A stretch of DNA of 64,000 nucleotides from Alkalihalobacillus trypoxylicola (lineage in GTDB: Bacteria > Bacillota > Bacilli > Bacillales > Bacillaceae_D), in assembly GCF_001590785.1 (NCBI RefSeq), contig NZ_LTAO01000001.1, positions 62,001 through 126,000 of the forward strand, in the 5' to 3' direction. Positions within the stretch are counted from its first letter, which is position 1; each line of letters starts with the position of its first letter. Below the pieces are notes generated by a model. It was not told the origin of the DNA, searched no databases, and was given only the letters and a program-made list of their open reading frames with translations. The translations under genes and the position numbers were made by a program. Below, piece after piece: positions 34,314-43,747 of this stretch.

Positions 34314-35329
34314 GACCCGACTTCTTGAACCTTTATTTGTTTCATACGGATTAGTTGGGCTACTATACTTATGGCAATTTCATTTGGACCTTCTGCATGG
34401 ATGTGTTCACCAATTGGACTGTAAACATTAGCGGGGATTTGTTTTTCTTCTAATAATCTCTCAGTTCTCGATTTTGATCCTAAAATACCAATATACGAAA
34501 TGTTTTGTTTTAGAAGCTGTTTTAATAGAATTTGATCCTTTTGAAATTGATGGGTCATTAGAATGACAAAATCGTCATCTTTAACTTCAATTTGCTGTAA
34601 TATCTTATCTGTGGAAATTAACTTTTTTTCACACGTTTGAGGAAAGCGTTCGTTACTTATATAACCCTCTCTCCAATCACAAATGACAATTTGAAAATTT
34701 AAAGGCTCTAAATAGGATACTAACGGTTTAACATCATCTCCCGCTCCGAAAATGAATACGTTTCTTTTCGGAAGAAACGATTGAAAATATAAATAATCCT
34801 TTTTAGATAAACTCACTAGCCCTGCCGTTCCTTTATCTTGTTTGATATCATCAGTCTGAATAAAATCTTTGCCATTTTGGTAAACAGTCATCTGATTCTT
34901 TTTTAAAATGACTGTAGAAAAAGAGCGATTTTTTTCGATTTTTTTATAAAGTGTTATTTCTTCTCCATTACGTAAATATGTTTGAATAATCATGGCCGTT
35001 TTGCGAATACTCTCAGAGCATGACTCTACAAGAACATGAATGATACCGTTACAACCCGCACCAGCTCCCCAAGATAAATCATCCTCTGATTTCATGTCGA
35101 AGGATAGAAGCATACTACTCGGTTTTTTTAATTGTTGAATTCTATTAGCTATATCCTCTTCTAAACAACCTACACTCAAGACTCCATAGCGTTGACCATT
35201 TTCACAAAATAACATCATGGTTCCTTCCTTACGATAGGCTGAACCTTCCACTTTAACAATCGTAGCCAAATAATCTTTTTCAGATGCTTTAATGATTTGA
35301 TTGTTAATGCTATAGCTAGAATCATTCAT
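34310..35329 (-). CDS. pucA: XdhC-family molybdenum cofactor insertion protein
   Basis: This 339-residue XdhC/CoxI-family protein has the N-terminal signature GVLSVGCLEEDIANR and a C-terminal Rossmann-like domain with FIFGAGDDVKPLVSYLEPL. It binds sulfurated molybdenum cofactor and loads it into xanthine dehydrogenase. It is the first gene of the five-gene operon. A TTGGTTA sequence at about 35414-35421 on the minus strand partly resembles the PucR box known from B. subtilis; this is weak. Confidence 0.93.
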   Translation of the reverse strand: MNDSSYSINNQIIKASEKDYLATIVKVEGSAYRKEGTMMLFCENGQRYGVLSVGCLEEDIANRIQQLKKPSSMLLSFDMKSEDDLSWGAGAGCNGIIHVLVESCSESIRKTAMIIQTYLRNGEEITLYKKIEKNRSFSTVILKKNQMTVYQNGKDFIQTDDIKQDKGTAGLVSLSKKDYLYFQSFLPKRNVFIFGAGDDVKPLVSYLEPLNFQIVICDWREGYISNERFPQTCEKKLISTDKILQQIEVKDDDFVILMTHQFQKDQILLKQLLKQNISYIGILGSKSRTERLLEEKQIPANVYSPIGEHIHAEGPNEIAISIVAQLIRMKQIKVQEVGS

Positions 35330-35713
35330 TTAGATACCCCCAACCTAAACCCAATAAATAATGAGGCTTTCTGTCATTGAATCTGTGATTTACTACCATT
35401 AGTTTTGAGTATCATAACCAAAAAGTGAAAGATGTGCCATTCATTTGTAAGATCTAATCACATAATCATTTCTCTTTTGTATTCATTGGCTAAATTAATA
35501 TGGTACGTGAAATTATTAAAATTGGAATAATGAAGGACCTTTTTGATTTAAGTCTAACAAAATACCTGTCGACAAAGTCTTGTTAATTTTTATCTACTAA
35601 AGATAGATGAGGGATTTCGTTATCGAAAACGAAAAGGGGGATATTCGTAGACGACTTTTGTTGTTGTTCACATGAGAAAACGCAACTGAGATTATATCAT
35701 TTAATAAACAAGT
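35330..35713. other. Gene-free interval upstream of pucA
   Basis: I find no gene. The minus strand holds the PucR-box-like TTGGTTAT (35414-35421), and on the plus strand TTTCGTT-N6-AACGAAA forms an inverted repeat near 35616-35635. Either could be an operator, but both are unproven. Confidence 0.4.
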
Positions 35714-35747
35714 AAGCACCTTTAAGATTAATTTCTCAAAGGTGCTT
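35714..35747 (-). terminator. Hairpin after the HemD-like gene
   Basis: The 14-nt stem AAGCACCTTTGAGA/TCTTAAAGGTGCTT has one mismatch and a 6-nt loop. The tail is ACTTGTTTATT, so it is a weak intrinsic terminator. Confidence 0.6.
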
Positions 35748-35778
35748 GCCAACCGTAATTTTTTTATGCTTGTTTTTA

Positions 35779-36600
35779 TTAAACGAGCTTTGTCATCGAT
35801 TTTACATACTGGGATAGTGTGACAATCATCGCTCCCATTCTTTCATGCTTAGGACTAATAATCCTTTCTACTTTCCATTCTCGTAACTCTTCTGCTGTTA
35901 CTTTTCCAACGGCTACAGCAATCACTGTATGATTAAACCATTTTCTCAGAACGTCAGCTTGATTTATAGAGACTGCATATTCAAATAAACATCGAACTTG
36001 ATAATAGGTAGTAAAGCAAATCGCATCAACCTTACCCTTCTCCAATTGTTCAAATAGTTGCTCTACTTGCTCTCGCTCCGCAGGTAAATGCTTATAAGGG
36101 TAAATTTCATGGATGATTGCTCCTTTATTCTCTAAAAAAGAGGTTAAAGCTGGAGAATGTAGGCCATGTAATTGCACTGCCACTTTTTGATTCGAAAATG
36201 ACGTATTTTTCAATGCTGAAATCAAGCCTCTAATTGTCCCATCTTCATCTGTTACTTTAGGAATTAAGCCTAACTCTTTCAATGCAGCTATTGTTTTATA
36301 TCCTCTAGCGACAAGGTTGGTTTTAGCCCAGGCATCAAGTAGTGCTTCCTTTAAATCAATGCTCTCAGCTGCATCGACGATCGCCTTAGTTCCCATTCCG
36401 GTCGTTAAAATGAGCCATTCATATTGATTTTCAATCATTAGTTTTATATCATTTTCTAAATCCTTATGATCTAAAAAGACTGTGCCTTGTAAGGAGAATA
36501 CTTTTACTTCGCCACCCTGCTTGTTTATTAAAGTAGTCATTTCTTCTGTTTTTCTAGATGCTGTTAACACAACCTGTTTGCCCTCTAATGGTTTACTCAT
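35779..36600 (-). CDS. HemD-domain (uroporphyrinogen-III synthase-like) protein
   Basis: This 273-residue protein has a full HemD fold: N-terminal LTASRKTEEMTTLINKQGG, a central LILTTGMGTKAIVDA, and C-terminal CFTTYYQVRCLFEY and AVAVGKVTAEEL. HemD enzymes close hydroxymethylbilane to uroporphyrinogen III for haem and sirohaem. Here it is not with other hem genes but is the third gene of a two-component operon, overlapping the kinase by 8 nt. It may be a spare or regulatory paralogue, or the cell's sirohaem-dedicated copy. The role is unproven. Confidence 0.75.
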   Translation of the reverse strand: MSKPLEGKQVVLTASRKTEEMTTLINKQGGEVKVFSLQGTVFLDHKDLENDIKLMIENQYEWLILTTGMGTKAIVDAAESIDLKEALLDAWAKTNLVARGYKTIAALKELGLIPKVTDEDGTIRGLISALKNTSFSNQKVAVQLHGLHSPALTSFLENKGAIIHEIYPYKHLPAEREQVEQLFEQLEKGKVDAICFTTYYQVRCLFEYAVSINQADVLRKWFNHTVIAVAVGKVTAEELREWKVERIISPKHERMGAMIVTLSQYVKSMTKLV

Positions 36601-38059
36601 CTAATTCCCTTCTTTCTTCTAAACGTCTTGATACCGGTATGATGACAGTGAAAGTCGTCCCTTCTGAACTTGTTTCCTTTAACTGAAGGTCTCCCTCCAT
36701 GGCCTGTGCAATCATTTTACTAAATGGAAGCCCTAAACCTAGCCCTCGAATTTTATATTTTTTAGATTCTCCTCTAAAAAAACGCTCAAAAATATAATCC
36801 TGCTCACTAGGAGCAATCCCGCTTCCGTTATCCTTAACATCTATCAATAGGACATTTTCTTTTTCATTTAATGTAAGGCATACATATATTTGCTGATACT
36901 CTTTATTCATCGAATGATAAGCATTATTTAAAAGATTCATGAGAATTTGTTTAATTCTAGCCGGATCAGCATACATTGTAAAAGGTCGATCCAGGTTCTG
37001 AATGACACAATCGACACCTGGTGCTTGTGTCCTTTTCCATAGGTTTACCTGTTCTGAAAGTAAGGAATTGATTTCGATTGGCTCTTTCTGTATCGGAAAT
37101 TGATTGACCGTAAATGAGTTAAAAGCTAATAAATCATCCACCATCTTATGCAAACGATCCGTTTCTTTTAAGGAGCTCTCAATAAACTCCCTTGCTTCCT
37201 CTTCTTCTACTACTCCGTCTTTAACAGCCTGTAATAATCCACTTATAGAGGTTACCGGTGTTTTTAATTCATGAGTAACTCCAGCCAATAGCTCAGTGCG
37301 AAGAGTTTCAAGCTGGTGTAGACGCTTAGTCATTTTTTCAAAAGAATCGACCAATTCATGAAGCTCTTTCTCTTTAGGAGCATCTGGTATATGAACATTA
37401 AAATGTCCTTGCTCTACCTGTTTGGCTGCATAAGCAACTTGTTCAATTGGTTTGAGAAATCGCTTTGATAAAAAGTAAATAGCAGCCCAGCCTAATAAAC
37501 CGAGGCTAATGACAAAGATGAATAATAATTGATATTCTTGATTTAGCTTCGTTAAAATTTCTTCAGATTCGACTAGAACCACCCAACCAATGATATGTTC
37601 TTGCCATTGTATCGGTGTCTTAACCATATAATAGCTAGCACGTATAGGGTTGGTCACATTAATCTTTTGGATAGGTTCTTCCGCATATAGAAGCTCTATA
37701 GGAATTTGAAAGCTAAATAAGCGTTCGTTTTGCTCATTTATTGAGATAATAGCTCCATCTGGATTCACAATATATATAGAAGGATCACTATCCAAATCGA
37801 TTAACTGATTTCTTTCAGATACAAAACCGTGAACATCTCCTCTTGTTCTAGGTTCACCACCTGTAATCTCAACAAATCTAGAGGCAATTTCTTCTCCTAG
37901 TAACGTCGTCATATTTAATCGATGCTCTAGTGTCGTATGACGAATCCAGATAACAGAAAGGACCGTAATCACTAATAAACCAATGACCAGCGTGATCACA
38001 TAATTTTTTGTCCACGAACGCAATAGACTTTTACGATTAGAAGTTGTTTTCATTGACAC
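36593..38059 (-). CDS. Sensor histidine kinase
   Basis: This 488-residue membrane kinase has two helices (about 19-40 and 180-200) enclosing an extracytoplasmic domain of about 140 residues. A HAMP domain follows, then HisKA with GVTHELKTPVTS (phospho-His) and a HATPase domain with N-box LMNLLNNAYHS and G-boxes DNGSGIAP and GLGLPFS. It pairs with the OmpR-type regulator whose 3' end it overlaps. GTG 38059 has GGGGT upstream; ATG 38053 is also possible. The signal is unknown; the HemD-like gene after it hints at tetrapyrrole, nitrogen or sulfur metabolism. Confidence 0.92.
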   Translation of the reverse strand: MSMKTTSNRKSLLRSWTKNYVITLVIGLLVITVLSVIWIRHTTLEHRLNMTTLLGEEIASRFVEITGGEPRTRGDVHGFVSERNQLIDLDSDPSIYIVNPDGAIISINEQNERLFSFQIPIELLYAEEPIQKINVTNPIRASYYMVKTPIQWQEHIIGWVVLVESEEILTKLNQEYQLLFIFVISLGLLGWAAIYFLSKRFLKPIEQVAYAAKQVEQGHFNVHIPDAPKEKELHELVDSFEKMTKRLHQLETLRTELLAGVTHELKTPVTSISGLLQAVKDGVVEEEEAREFIESSLKETDRLHKMVDDLLAFNSFTVNQFPIQKEPIEINSLLSEQVNLWKRTQAPGVDCVIQNLDRPFTMYADPARIKQILMNLLNNAYHSMNKEYQQIYVCLTLNEKENVLLIDVKDNGSGIAPSEQDYIFERFFRGESKKYKIRGLGLGLPFSKMIAQAMEGDLQLKETSSEGTTFTVIIPVSRRLEERRELDE

Positions 38060-38726
38060 GAAGTTGATACCCCAATCCTCTTAATGTTAAAATTTCCCCT
38101 TCTTTTTCTGGCCAATTCTTTAACTCTTTTCTTACTCTTTTGATAGATAAATCAACAGCTCGATCACTGCCTTCATAATCCATTCCCCATACATGATCTA
38201 GTAGTTGCTCCCGCGTGAACGTTTGGTTAGGGTGTTTGCTCAAAAACAAAAAGAGAGAAAGATCCTTTGGGGTTAGCGTTAGTTCTTGCTCTTTTATCCA
38301 TATTCGATGTGATTTGTAATCGATAGCAAGTGAACCAAACTTCTTACTCTCCATATGTTTAGACGGATTCGACCTTCTTAATACAGCATGCACTCTTGCG
38401 ACCATTTCTTCTGCAACAAAAGGCTTTGTAATATAATCATCCGCACCACCATGTAATCCAGCTAACTTATCATTTACATCATTTAAAGCTGTGAGCATAA
38501 TCACTGGACAACTAGATTGATTTCTGATTTCTGCCAGAATACTCCACCCGTCCTTATTAGGAAGCATGACGTCTAATAAAACTAAATCAGGCTGAAAATC
38601 AATAAAAACCTCGATTGCTTCTCCTCCATCAAACACTTGTTTCAAATGAAAGCCTTCTTTCCTTAAGTAAGCATTTAATACCTGACTAATTGGTTTTTCA
38701 TCTTCTATAATTAAAATTTTTTCCAT
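38037..38726 (-). CDS. OmpR/PhoB-family response regulator
   Basis: This 229-residue regulator has a receiver domain with the acidic pocket (IEDE), phospho-acceptor Asp in PDLVLLDVMLPNKDGW and the Lys in DYITKPF. A winged-helix output domain follows. The ATG at 38724-38726 has GAGGAAG upstream; an in-frame GTG three codons earlier is also possible. It is first in the operon with the kinase and HemD-like genes. The promoter has TTGAC direct repeats, as expected for an autoregulated OmpR-type operon. Confidence 0.93.
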   Translation of the reverse strand: MEKILIIEDEKPISQVLNAYLRKEGFHLKQVFDGGEAIEVFIDFQPDLVLLDVMLPNKDGWSILAEIRNQSSCPVIMLTALNDVNDKLAGLHGGADDYITKPFVAEEMVARVHAVLRRSNPSKHMESKKFGSLAIDYKSHRIWIKEQELTLTPKDLSLFLFLSKHPNQTFTREQLLDHVWGMDYEGSDRAVDLSIKRVRKELKNWPEKEGEILTLRGLGYQLRVNENNF

Positions 38727-38760
38727 CGTCTTCACACTTCCTCAAACCATCACAATATTT

Positions 38761-38800
38761 AATATAGAATACCTTCTAGACATGTCAAGTGTAAGTCAAA
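38761..38800 (-). promoter_or_regulatory. Promoter of the two-component operon with TTGAC direct repeats
   Basis: The minus strand has TTGACA (38783-38788), a 16-nt spacer and TATATT (38761-38766). A second TTGAC lies 11 nt upstream of the -35. OmpR-type regulators often bind such direct repeats, so autoregulation is likely but not shown. Confidence 0.65.
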
Positions 38801-38875
38801 ACGATTCGATTTCCCTATATTATAGCAAAAATTTTCTAAAAGCTTTCTTGGCTGGTTATTCAAGGATTTATCCAA

Positions 38876-39673
38876 TTATTTTTGAAAATATTCTAATTCA
38901 CTTATAATCGGTTCAATAGGGACGGCTAAACCTCTTCTATTTTCAGATGATGACACTCTTCTCGCATAAACAACCCCTACTACTTCTCCGTTTTCTGAAA
39001 TAACAGGACTTCCACTATGCCCTGGAAATATCGGATTAGTAATTTCTAAAACGTTGAAATCCTCTTCATTTTCATTATGTATAGTTCCTTTATTGGCAAT
39101 CTGGGATTGAAGTAAAGGATTCCCTATCACATAAATCGTATCATTCCCTTGACCATTTTCTGAGCTTATATTCAAATGAGGGATTCCTTCTGCCTCTACT
39201 TTTAAAAGAGCAACATCTAAGGTAGGATGTTCTTCTATGATCTCTGCTTCATAATAATCACCTGATGGGAAGAAAATAAGGATGGGTGCTTGTTCGTTCA
39301 CAACATGTTCATTCGTTAATAGATACCCATCGCTTGTAATAGAAAATCCCGTCCCTCTAGACGTACCGTTTTGAATTGAAACGACGGCATCCTGACTAGC
39401 TTGTACAATTTCTTCCTCGGAAAGCTTTTCTGATTCTTGTCTGAGTGAAATAGTATCCAAATTAAACATATCAAACCACATGGAAAAAACTTGTATAATT
39501 AAACCAGTAATAATCAAAGCTGCAAGAGATTGAAAAATCCTCTTCTTTCGCTTTTTTTTCTGTTTCTCTATCTCTGTTTCTTCTTCTTCTTCATAAAATG
39601 CTTCTAATGGTGGCTCGTCTATTTCGAGGTTTTCGTTCTCTGAATGTTTCTTATTCTCTTCATTATTGGACAA
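38876..39673 (-). CDS. Membrane-anchored trypsin-like serine protease without PDZ domain
   Basis: This protein of about 265 residues has a strongly acidic then basic cytoplasmic N-terminus (EEEEETEIEKQKKKRKKR), one membrane helix (about 48-67) and an extracellular trypsin-like domain. The triad is His in TNEHVV, Asp in PTLDVALLKV and Ser in PGHSGSPV. There is no PDZ domain, unlike the HtrA protein at 14349. The TTG start at 39671-39673 has AAGGAG 8 nt upstream; the frame is open further back. It probably degrades or senses extracytoplasmic proteins. It lies upstream of the two-component operon, which has its own promoter. Confidence 0.87.
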   Translation of the reverse strand: MSNNEENKKHSENENLEIDEPPLEAFYEEEEETEIEKQKKKRKKRIFQSLAALIITGLIIQVFSMWFDMFNLDTISLRQESEKLSEEEIVQASQDAVVSIQNGTSRGTGFSITSDGYLLTNEHVVNEQAPILIFFPSGDYYEAEIIEEHPTLDVALLKVEAEGIPHLNISSENGQGNDTIYVIGNPLLQSQIANKGTIHNENEEDFNVLEITNPIFPGHSGSPVISENGEVVGVVYARRVSSSENRRGLAVPIEPIISELEYFQK

Positions 39674-39807
39674 TTTACATTCTCCTTCTAATAAAAATAT
39701 ACTATCTATCATAGCTATTTCATTTATTTAATGGTTGTCTTCTATTTTACCATGATTAATCAGATGAAGTTAAAGAAAGTGATTCTTTACATTTAAGGAC
39801 TAAATGA

Positions 39808-39836
39808 TTGCTCATTTACGCTCATATCGCTACAAT
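39808..39836 (+). promoter_or_regulatory. Sigma-A promoter of yojF-bshB2
   Basis: TTGCTC (39808-39813), a 17-nt spacer and TACAAT (39831-39836) lie 33 bp before the yojF start. Confidence 0.6.
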
Positions 39837-39868
39837 GGATAGTAATTAGTAGAAGGAGGGTGGCAGAA

Positions 39869-40219
39869 ATGGAACCCATATTAGATAAAGAAATACTTCA
39901 AAAAAACATTGATCGATATGCATTAAAAAATATATACCTTCATTTAGAAACAACTAATGGCGCTTACGCCTCTCATCACAATGAAAAATTCTTTTCAGCA
40001 AGTGCTTATATAAGAAATGCTGAAATTAAATATGAGCATGGCAAAATAACCGGCAGTGGTCCTTATCGTATTGGACTAAAATTAGAAAAACTAGGTTGGG
40101 TATATGCAGAAGGTTTAACTCACTTTGAAGCAAATGATAACCAACTTTTACTTGCTGGACATGGTTCAGATGGAAAGTTAGGAGTTGCCTTACAGCTTAG
40201 TCAAACTCCATTTCAATAA
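39869..40219 (+). CDS. yojF: YojF family protein (DUF1806)
   Basis: This 116-residue protein matches YojF of Bacillus in size and place, directly before bshB2 as in the B. subtilis yojF-yojG pair. It contains ASHHNEKFFSASAYIRNAEI and YRIGLKLEKLGWVYAEGLTHFE. The function is not known to me; conserved linkage suggests a helper in bacillithiol metabolism. The ATG at 39869 has AAGGAGG 9 nt upstream, which is better than the GTG at 39860. The gap to bshB2 is 15 bp. Confidence 0.88.
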   Translation: MEPILDKEILQKNIDRYALKNIYLHLETTNGAYASHHNEKFFSASAYIRNAEIKYEHGKITGSGPYRIGLKLEKLGWVYAEGLTHFEANDNQLLLAGHGSDGKLGVALQLSQTPFQ

Positions 40220-40234
40220 TAACAGGAGGATTTT

Positions 40235-40903
40235 ATGAAAAAGGAAAAACATGTACTTGTCATTTTCCCCCATCCCGACGATGAAGCTTTTGGGGTGTCG
40301 GGGACGATTTCTAAACACCGCGCTAATGGCACTCCTGTCACCTATGCATGCTTAACTTTAGGAGAGATGGGTCGTAATTTAGGAAACCCTCCTTTTGCCA
40401 CTAGAGAATCCTTACCAAAAATTAGAGAAAAAGAGTTACAAAAAGCAGCACAGGTTATGGATATTCAAGATTTACGAATGCTAGGATTTCGTGATAAAAC
40501 GATTGAATTTGAAGACCATGAAAAAATGGTTCGGTTATTTACCGATTTACTTGACGAAATAAAGCCTACCTTAGTGATTACTTTTTATCCTGAATATTCC
40601 GTACACCCCGATCACGATGCAACGGCAAGATATGTGATAGATGCTATAGGTCGTAAAAAGAAAAAAGATAGACCTGTCGTTCACTGTATTGCTTTTTCAA
40701 AAGGACACGAAAAGCATATCGGAACTCCAGATGTCATCCACGATGTTACTGAATTTGCTGAACAGAAAAAAGGGGCAATGAGAGCGCATATTTCTCAAAC
40801 ATCTTGGATGCTTGAAGAAATGGAGCCAAAGTGGCAAGAACAAGACCCTGAGGCGATGAAATGGTTACAATACGAACGGTTTTGGACCTATCATTTTGAA
40901 TAA
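40235..40903 (+). CDS. bshB2: Bacillithiol biosynthesis deacetylase BshB2
   Basis: This 222-residue LmbE/PIG-L family zinc deacetylase removes the acetyl group from GlcNAc-malate, the second step of bacillithiol synthesis. The zinc and catalytic motif is PHPDDEAFG (residues 12-20), and the second metal block is YSVHPDHDATARYV. The ribosome-binding site AGGAGG is strong. It is cotranscribed with yojF and ends at a bidirectional terminator. Confidence 0.93.
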   Translation: MKKEKHVLVIFPHPDDEAFGVSGTISKHRANGTPVTYACLTLGEMGRNLGNPPFATRESLPKIREKELQKAAQVMDIQDLRMLGFRDKTIEFEDHEKMVRLFTDLLDEIKPTLVITFYPEYSVHPDHDATARYVIDAIGRKKKKDRPVVHCIAFSKGHEKHIGTPDVIHDVTEFAEQKKGAMRAHISQTSWMLEEMEPKWQEQDPEAMKWLQYERFWTYHFE

Positions 40904-40914
40904 TATCTCCTATT

Positions 40915-40951
40915 AAAAAACCACGTGAGCTAAGCTGCTCATGTGGTTTTT
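40915..40951. terminator. Bidirectional terminator between bshB2 and the chemoreceptor
   Basis: The stem AAAACCACGTGAGC/GCTCATGTGGTTTT has a 6-nt loop, with A-runs and T-runs on both sides and genes converging on it. Confidence 0.9.
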
Positions 40952-40954
40952 CGT

Positions 40955-42751
40955 TTATATTTGGAAACGTCTCATCAAATTTCTTAATTGTTCTGTTGTT
41001 TCTTTTAAGCGATTTGTATTTTCTACAACTACTTCTGTAGATTGATTTTGCATATGAACGGAACGAGATGCCACTTCGACACTAGCTGTCGTTTGTTCGG
41101 TTGCCGCTGCCAACTGATTAACAGATTCCTGTATACCACTACTTTCTAAAGCCATATCTGATATTTGCTCGGTTATCACTTTAATTTCCTGCCCCATGGT
41201 AGCGATCGCTTTTTGAATTTCGAATATATCTTGACCTGTGTGTTCAATCATATTCATCCCGTCTTGAGCCTCAACATTTGCCTCAGTTAAAACGGTACTA
41301 ACGCGCTTCGTTTCTTGCTGTACACTTGAGGTAATGGATACAATCTTCTCTATTGAATTACTAACTTCATTAGACAATTTTCTAATTTCATTTGCAACAA
41401 CAGCAAAGCCTTTTCCTACATCCCCTGCTCTTGCAGCTTCAATCGAAGCATTTAAGGCTAATAAATTAGTTTGATCCGCGACGCCTCGAATAACATCTAC
41501 CATCTGATTAATCTCAATTGATTTTTTGGCTAACTGATTTATACTCTCCGTTGCCTCTTCAATGGTATCATGAATGTGAGTCACCTTATCAATCGACTGT
41601 TTCATTTTTTCATTACCATTTGTCGTCAATTGAATAATACCTTCACTAGATTCGCGAATGGTCTGACCTGATTCATCAATCGTTTTAATCTGATCATTAA
41701 AATTCGTCGTCGATTGTGAAATATCAACAGTCGTTGATGTTTGTTCTTGTGAAACCGCTAACAATTGATTGAGCGTATCCGTAATTTGAACACTTCCTTC
41801 ATTCAATTGAACAGAAGATTGTTCTAAGCTATCTCCTTGCTTATTCACACGATTCGTTACGACCGCTAACTCTTCAATAATCGTTACTAAACTAATATGC
41901 ATTTGATTTAATGAATTTCCTATCACGCTAAATTCATCTTTACCTGTTACCTTTAATGGCTGAACCGTCAAATCACCATCGGCTATTTTTCCACTAAAAC
42001 GAACGGTTTGAATCATAGAGCGTTTTACAATTTTATTAATCACTAAAATAACACTTATCCCTAATAGTAAGGAAATAACTACCGCTATTATCGTCGTCAA
42101 AATCGTCTGGTCAATTTGTTTTCTTGCCATTTCTGAATCGGCAATCCTTTGTTCATCTACAATCTTTTTTAATTGCTCAAAAGCAGCTAATGTTTGCGCT
42201 CTCAATCTTTCGATTCGGACATAAGTATACGACTGAAACTCTACATTACTTGCCATTCTTTCGTCTAATACATCGTTTGAAAATATTAATTCTATCTGTT
42301 CTTGATTATTCTCAGCATACGTTAATAGGTTTTGCATTTCTTGCTTATCCAAATAAGGTTCAATTTCCACTCGGTGCGTTTCAAGTTCTAGCGCTTTTTC
42401 TTCAAATTGTGTGACTAAAACATCATCTGCTCGATTAATATAACTTAATGTTAAAAAGATTAACTCTTGATATAAATCATTCATCTCTGAAATTTTAGCA
42501 GAGCGTTCAGCACTTCGGTCAAATTGAACCATCTCTCTCTGGACATCGTTCAAATTAGTAACTAAAATAGCTGTGGTTAAACAAAATAAGAAAATAGTAA
42601 CGATAAATGCAAATCCATACTTCCAGGCCAAACTTAGCTTATTCCATATGAATACTTTACTAAAGAGTGAGCCTAACTTCCTCCAAATGATCATGTTTTT
42701 TAATGTCGAGCTTCCTTTTTTAAAAAATTTAAGCCCTTTCATTTTTTTCAT
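40955..42751 (-). CDS. Methyl-accepting chemotaxis protein
   Basis: This 598-residue transmembrane receptor has helices at about 47-66 and 212-238. They flank a periplasm-facing helical sensor domain of about 145 residues that resembles a four-helix bundle. A HAMP domain follows, then the long coiled signalling domain with the hairpin tip [24 protein letters not shown] nearby (tip core [15 protein letters not shown]). Methylation-site Glu/Gln pairs are expected along the bundle. It feeds CheA/CheW. The ligand is unknown. The ATG has GGAGGGG upstream and no nearby che genes. Confidence 0.94.
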   Translation of the reverse strand: MKKMKGLKFFKKGSSTLKNMIIWRKLGSLFSKVFIWNKLSLAWKYGFAFIVTIFLFCLTTAILVTNLNDVQREMVQFDRSAERSAKISEMNDLYQELIFLTLSYINRADDVLVTQFEEKALELETHRVEIEPYLDKQEMQNLLTYAENNQEQIELIFSNDVLDERMASNVEFQSYTYVRIERLRAQTLAAFEQLKKIVDEQRIADSEMARKQIDQTILTTIIAVVISLLLGISVILVINKIVKRSMIQTVRFSGKIADGDLTVQPLKVTGKDEFSVIGNSLNQMHISLVTIIEELAVVTNRVNKQGDSLEQSSVQLNEGSVQITDTLNQLLAVSQEQTSTTVDISQSTTNFNDQIKTIDESGQTIRESSEGIIQLTTNGNEKMKQSIDKVTHIHDTIEEATESINQLAKKSIEINQMVDVIRGVADQTNLLALNASIEAARAGDVGKGFAVVANEIRKLSNEVSNSIEKIVSITSSVQQETKRVSTVLTEANVEAQDGMNMIEHTGQDIFEIQKAIATMGQEIKVITEQISDMALESSGIQESVNQLAAATEQTTASVEVASRSVHMQNQSTEVVVENTNRLKETTEQLRNLMRRFQI

Positions 42752-42930
42752 TTCATCCCCTCCAATATCGTGAATCCCCTAGAAAATCACTATATCTTTC
42801 TTATATTGTAAAGTAATTGTGTCATTTATACTATTATTTTTTTCTTATTTTTTGAATTTTCCTCCTTTTTTTTAAATAAAATTACATTTAATAGGTATTT
42901 TTTACTATTCGTTTTGTTCATTTTACTAGA

Positions 42931-43650
42931 TGAGAGAATTTCATCATTGCTCTATAAGAATGAAACTGAACGTTTCTTATAAAATATGTTTTGAATGTTT
43001 ACGAATACACTTGTTGATTGTAACGGTAGGTAGTGACTCCCAAAGGAAGAGCGCAGTAAAATATGTTTTGAATGTTTACGAATACACTTGTTGATTGTAA
43101 CGGTAGGTAGTGACTCCCAAAGGAAGAGCGCAGTGTGAAGATCCACTCTAACGAAGCTTTGCGTAGTCGGAGTTAGCTGAAGACAAGCCCTTGGGAAAGC
43201 ACCTACCTAAAGTGAAAATCAAAAACCTAATCATTCGGTTTTCATTAAAAAAATGTCTTTAATGTTTGTGAATTCACTTGTTGATTGTAACGGCAGGTAG
43301 TGACTCCCAAAGGATGAGCGCAGTGTGAAGATCCACTCTGACGACGCTCTGAATAGTCAGAGTTAGCTGAAGACAAGCCCTTGGGAAAGCATCTACCTAA
43401 AGTGAAAATCAAAAACCTAATCATTCGGTTTTCATTATAAAAATGTCTTTAATGTTTGTGAATTCACTCGTTGATTGTAACGGTAGGTAGTGACTCCCAA
43501 AGGATGAGCGCAGTCTGAAGATCCACTTTGGCGAAGCTTTGCGTAGTCAGAGTTTGCTGAAGACAAGCCCTTGGGAAAGCATCTACCTAAAGTGAAAATC
43601 AAAAACCTAATCATTCGGTTTTCATGATAGGAATGATGAAATGGATTCAG
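42931..43650 (-). repeat. MITE-like modular element E2 (three core units plus a partial one)
   Basis: This element of about 720 bp lies between the chemoreceptor and the ArsR-type gene. Both ends carry the family's terminal inverted repeats (GAGAATTTCATCATTGCTC on the left, GGAATGATGAAATGGATTC on the right). Inside are three complete core units with a spacing of exactly 190 bp, measured at TTGATTGTAACGG (43091, 43281, 43471), plus a truncated unit. Relative to E1 and E4 it is inverted. Confidence 0.85.
42980..43133. repeat. Perfect 77-bp tandem duplication inside E2
   Basis: 42980-43056 and 43057-43133 are identical over all 77 bases. The unit runs from TAAAATATG to GAGCGCAG, so it begins in the terminal arm and stops midway through a core. 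Identity against 5-10% divergence between cores shows a recent event. Confidence 0.9.
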
Positions 43651-43747
43651 ATAAAAAAAACTAGCTGTTTTACTTGTTAACCTTCCTATAAACCGATATC
43701 ATTATATTAAACAAAAATATTAATTGCTTAGTTAATGGAGGAAACAA

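Noticed and set aside
42952-43146. A 64-codon minus-strand frame with an internal repeat
   Set aside because: It is made by the 77-bp tandem duplication and has no ribosome-binding site; the repeated peptide is a consequence of the DNA repeat.
42931-43650. CRISPR array
   Set aside because: The repeats are about 190 bp, not 25-40 bp, and there are no unique spacers of regular length.
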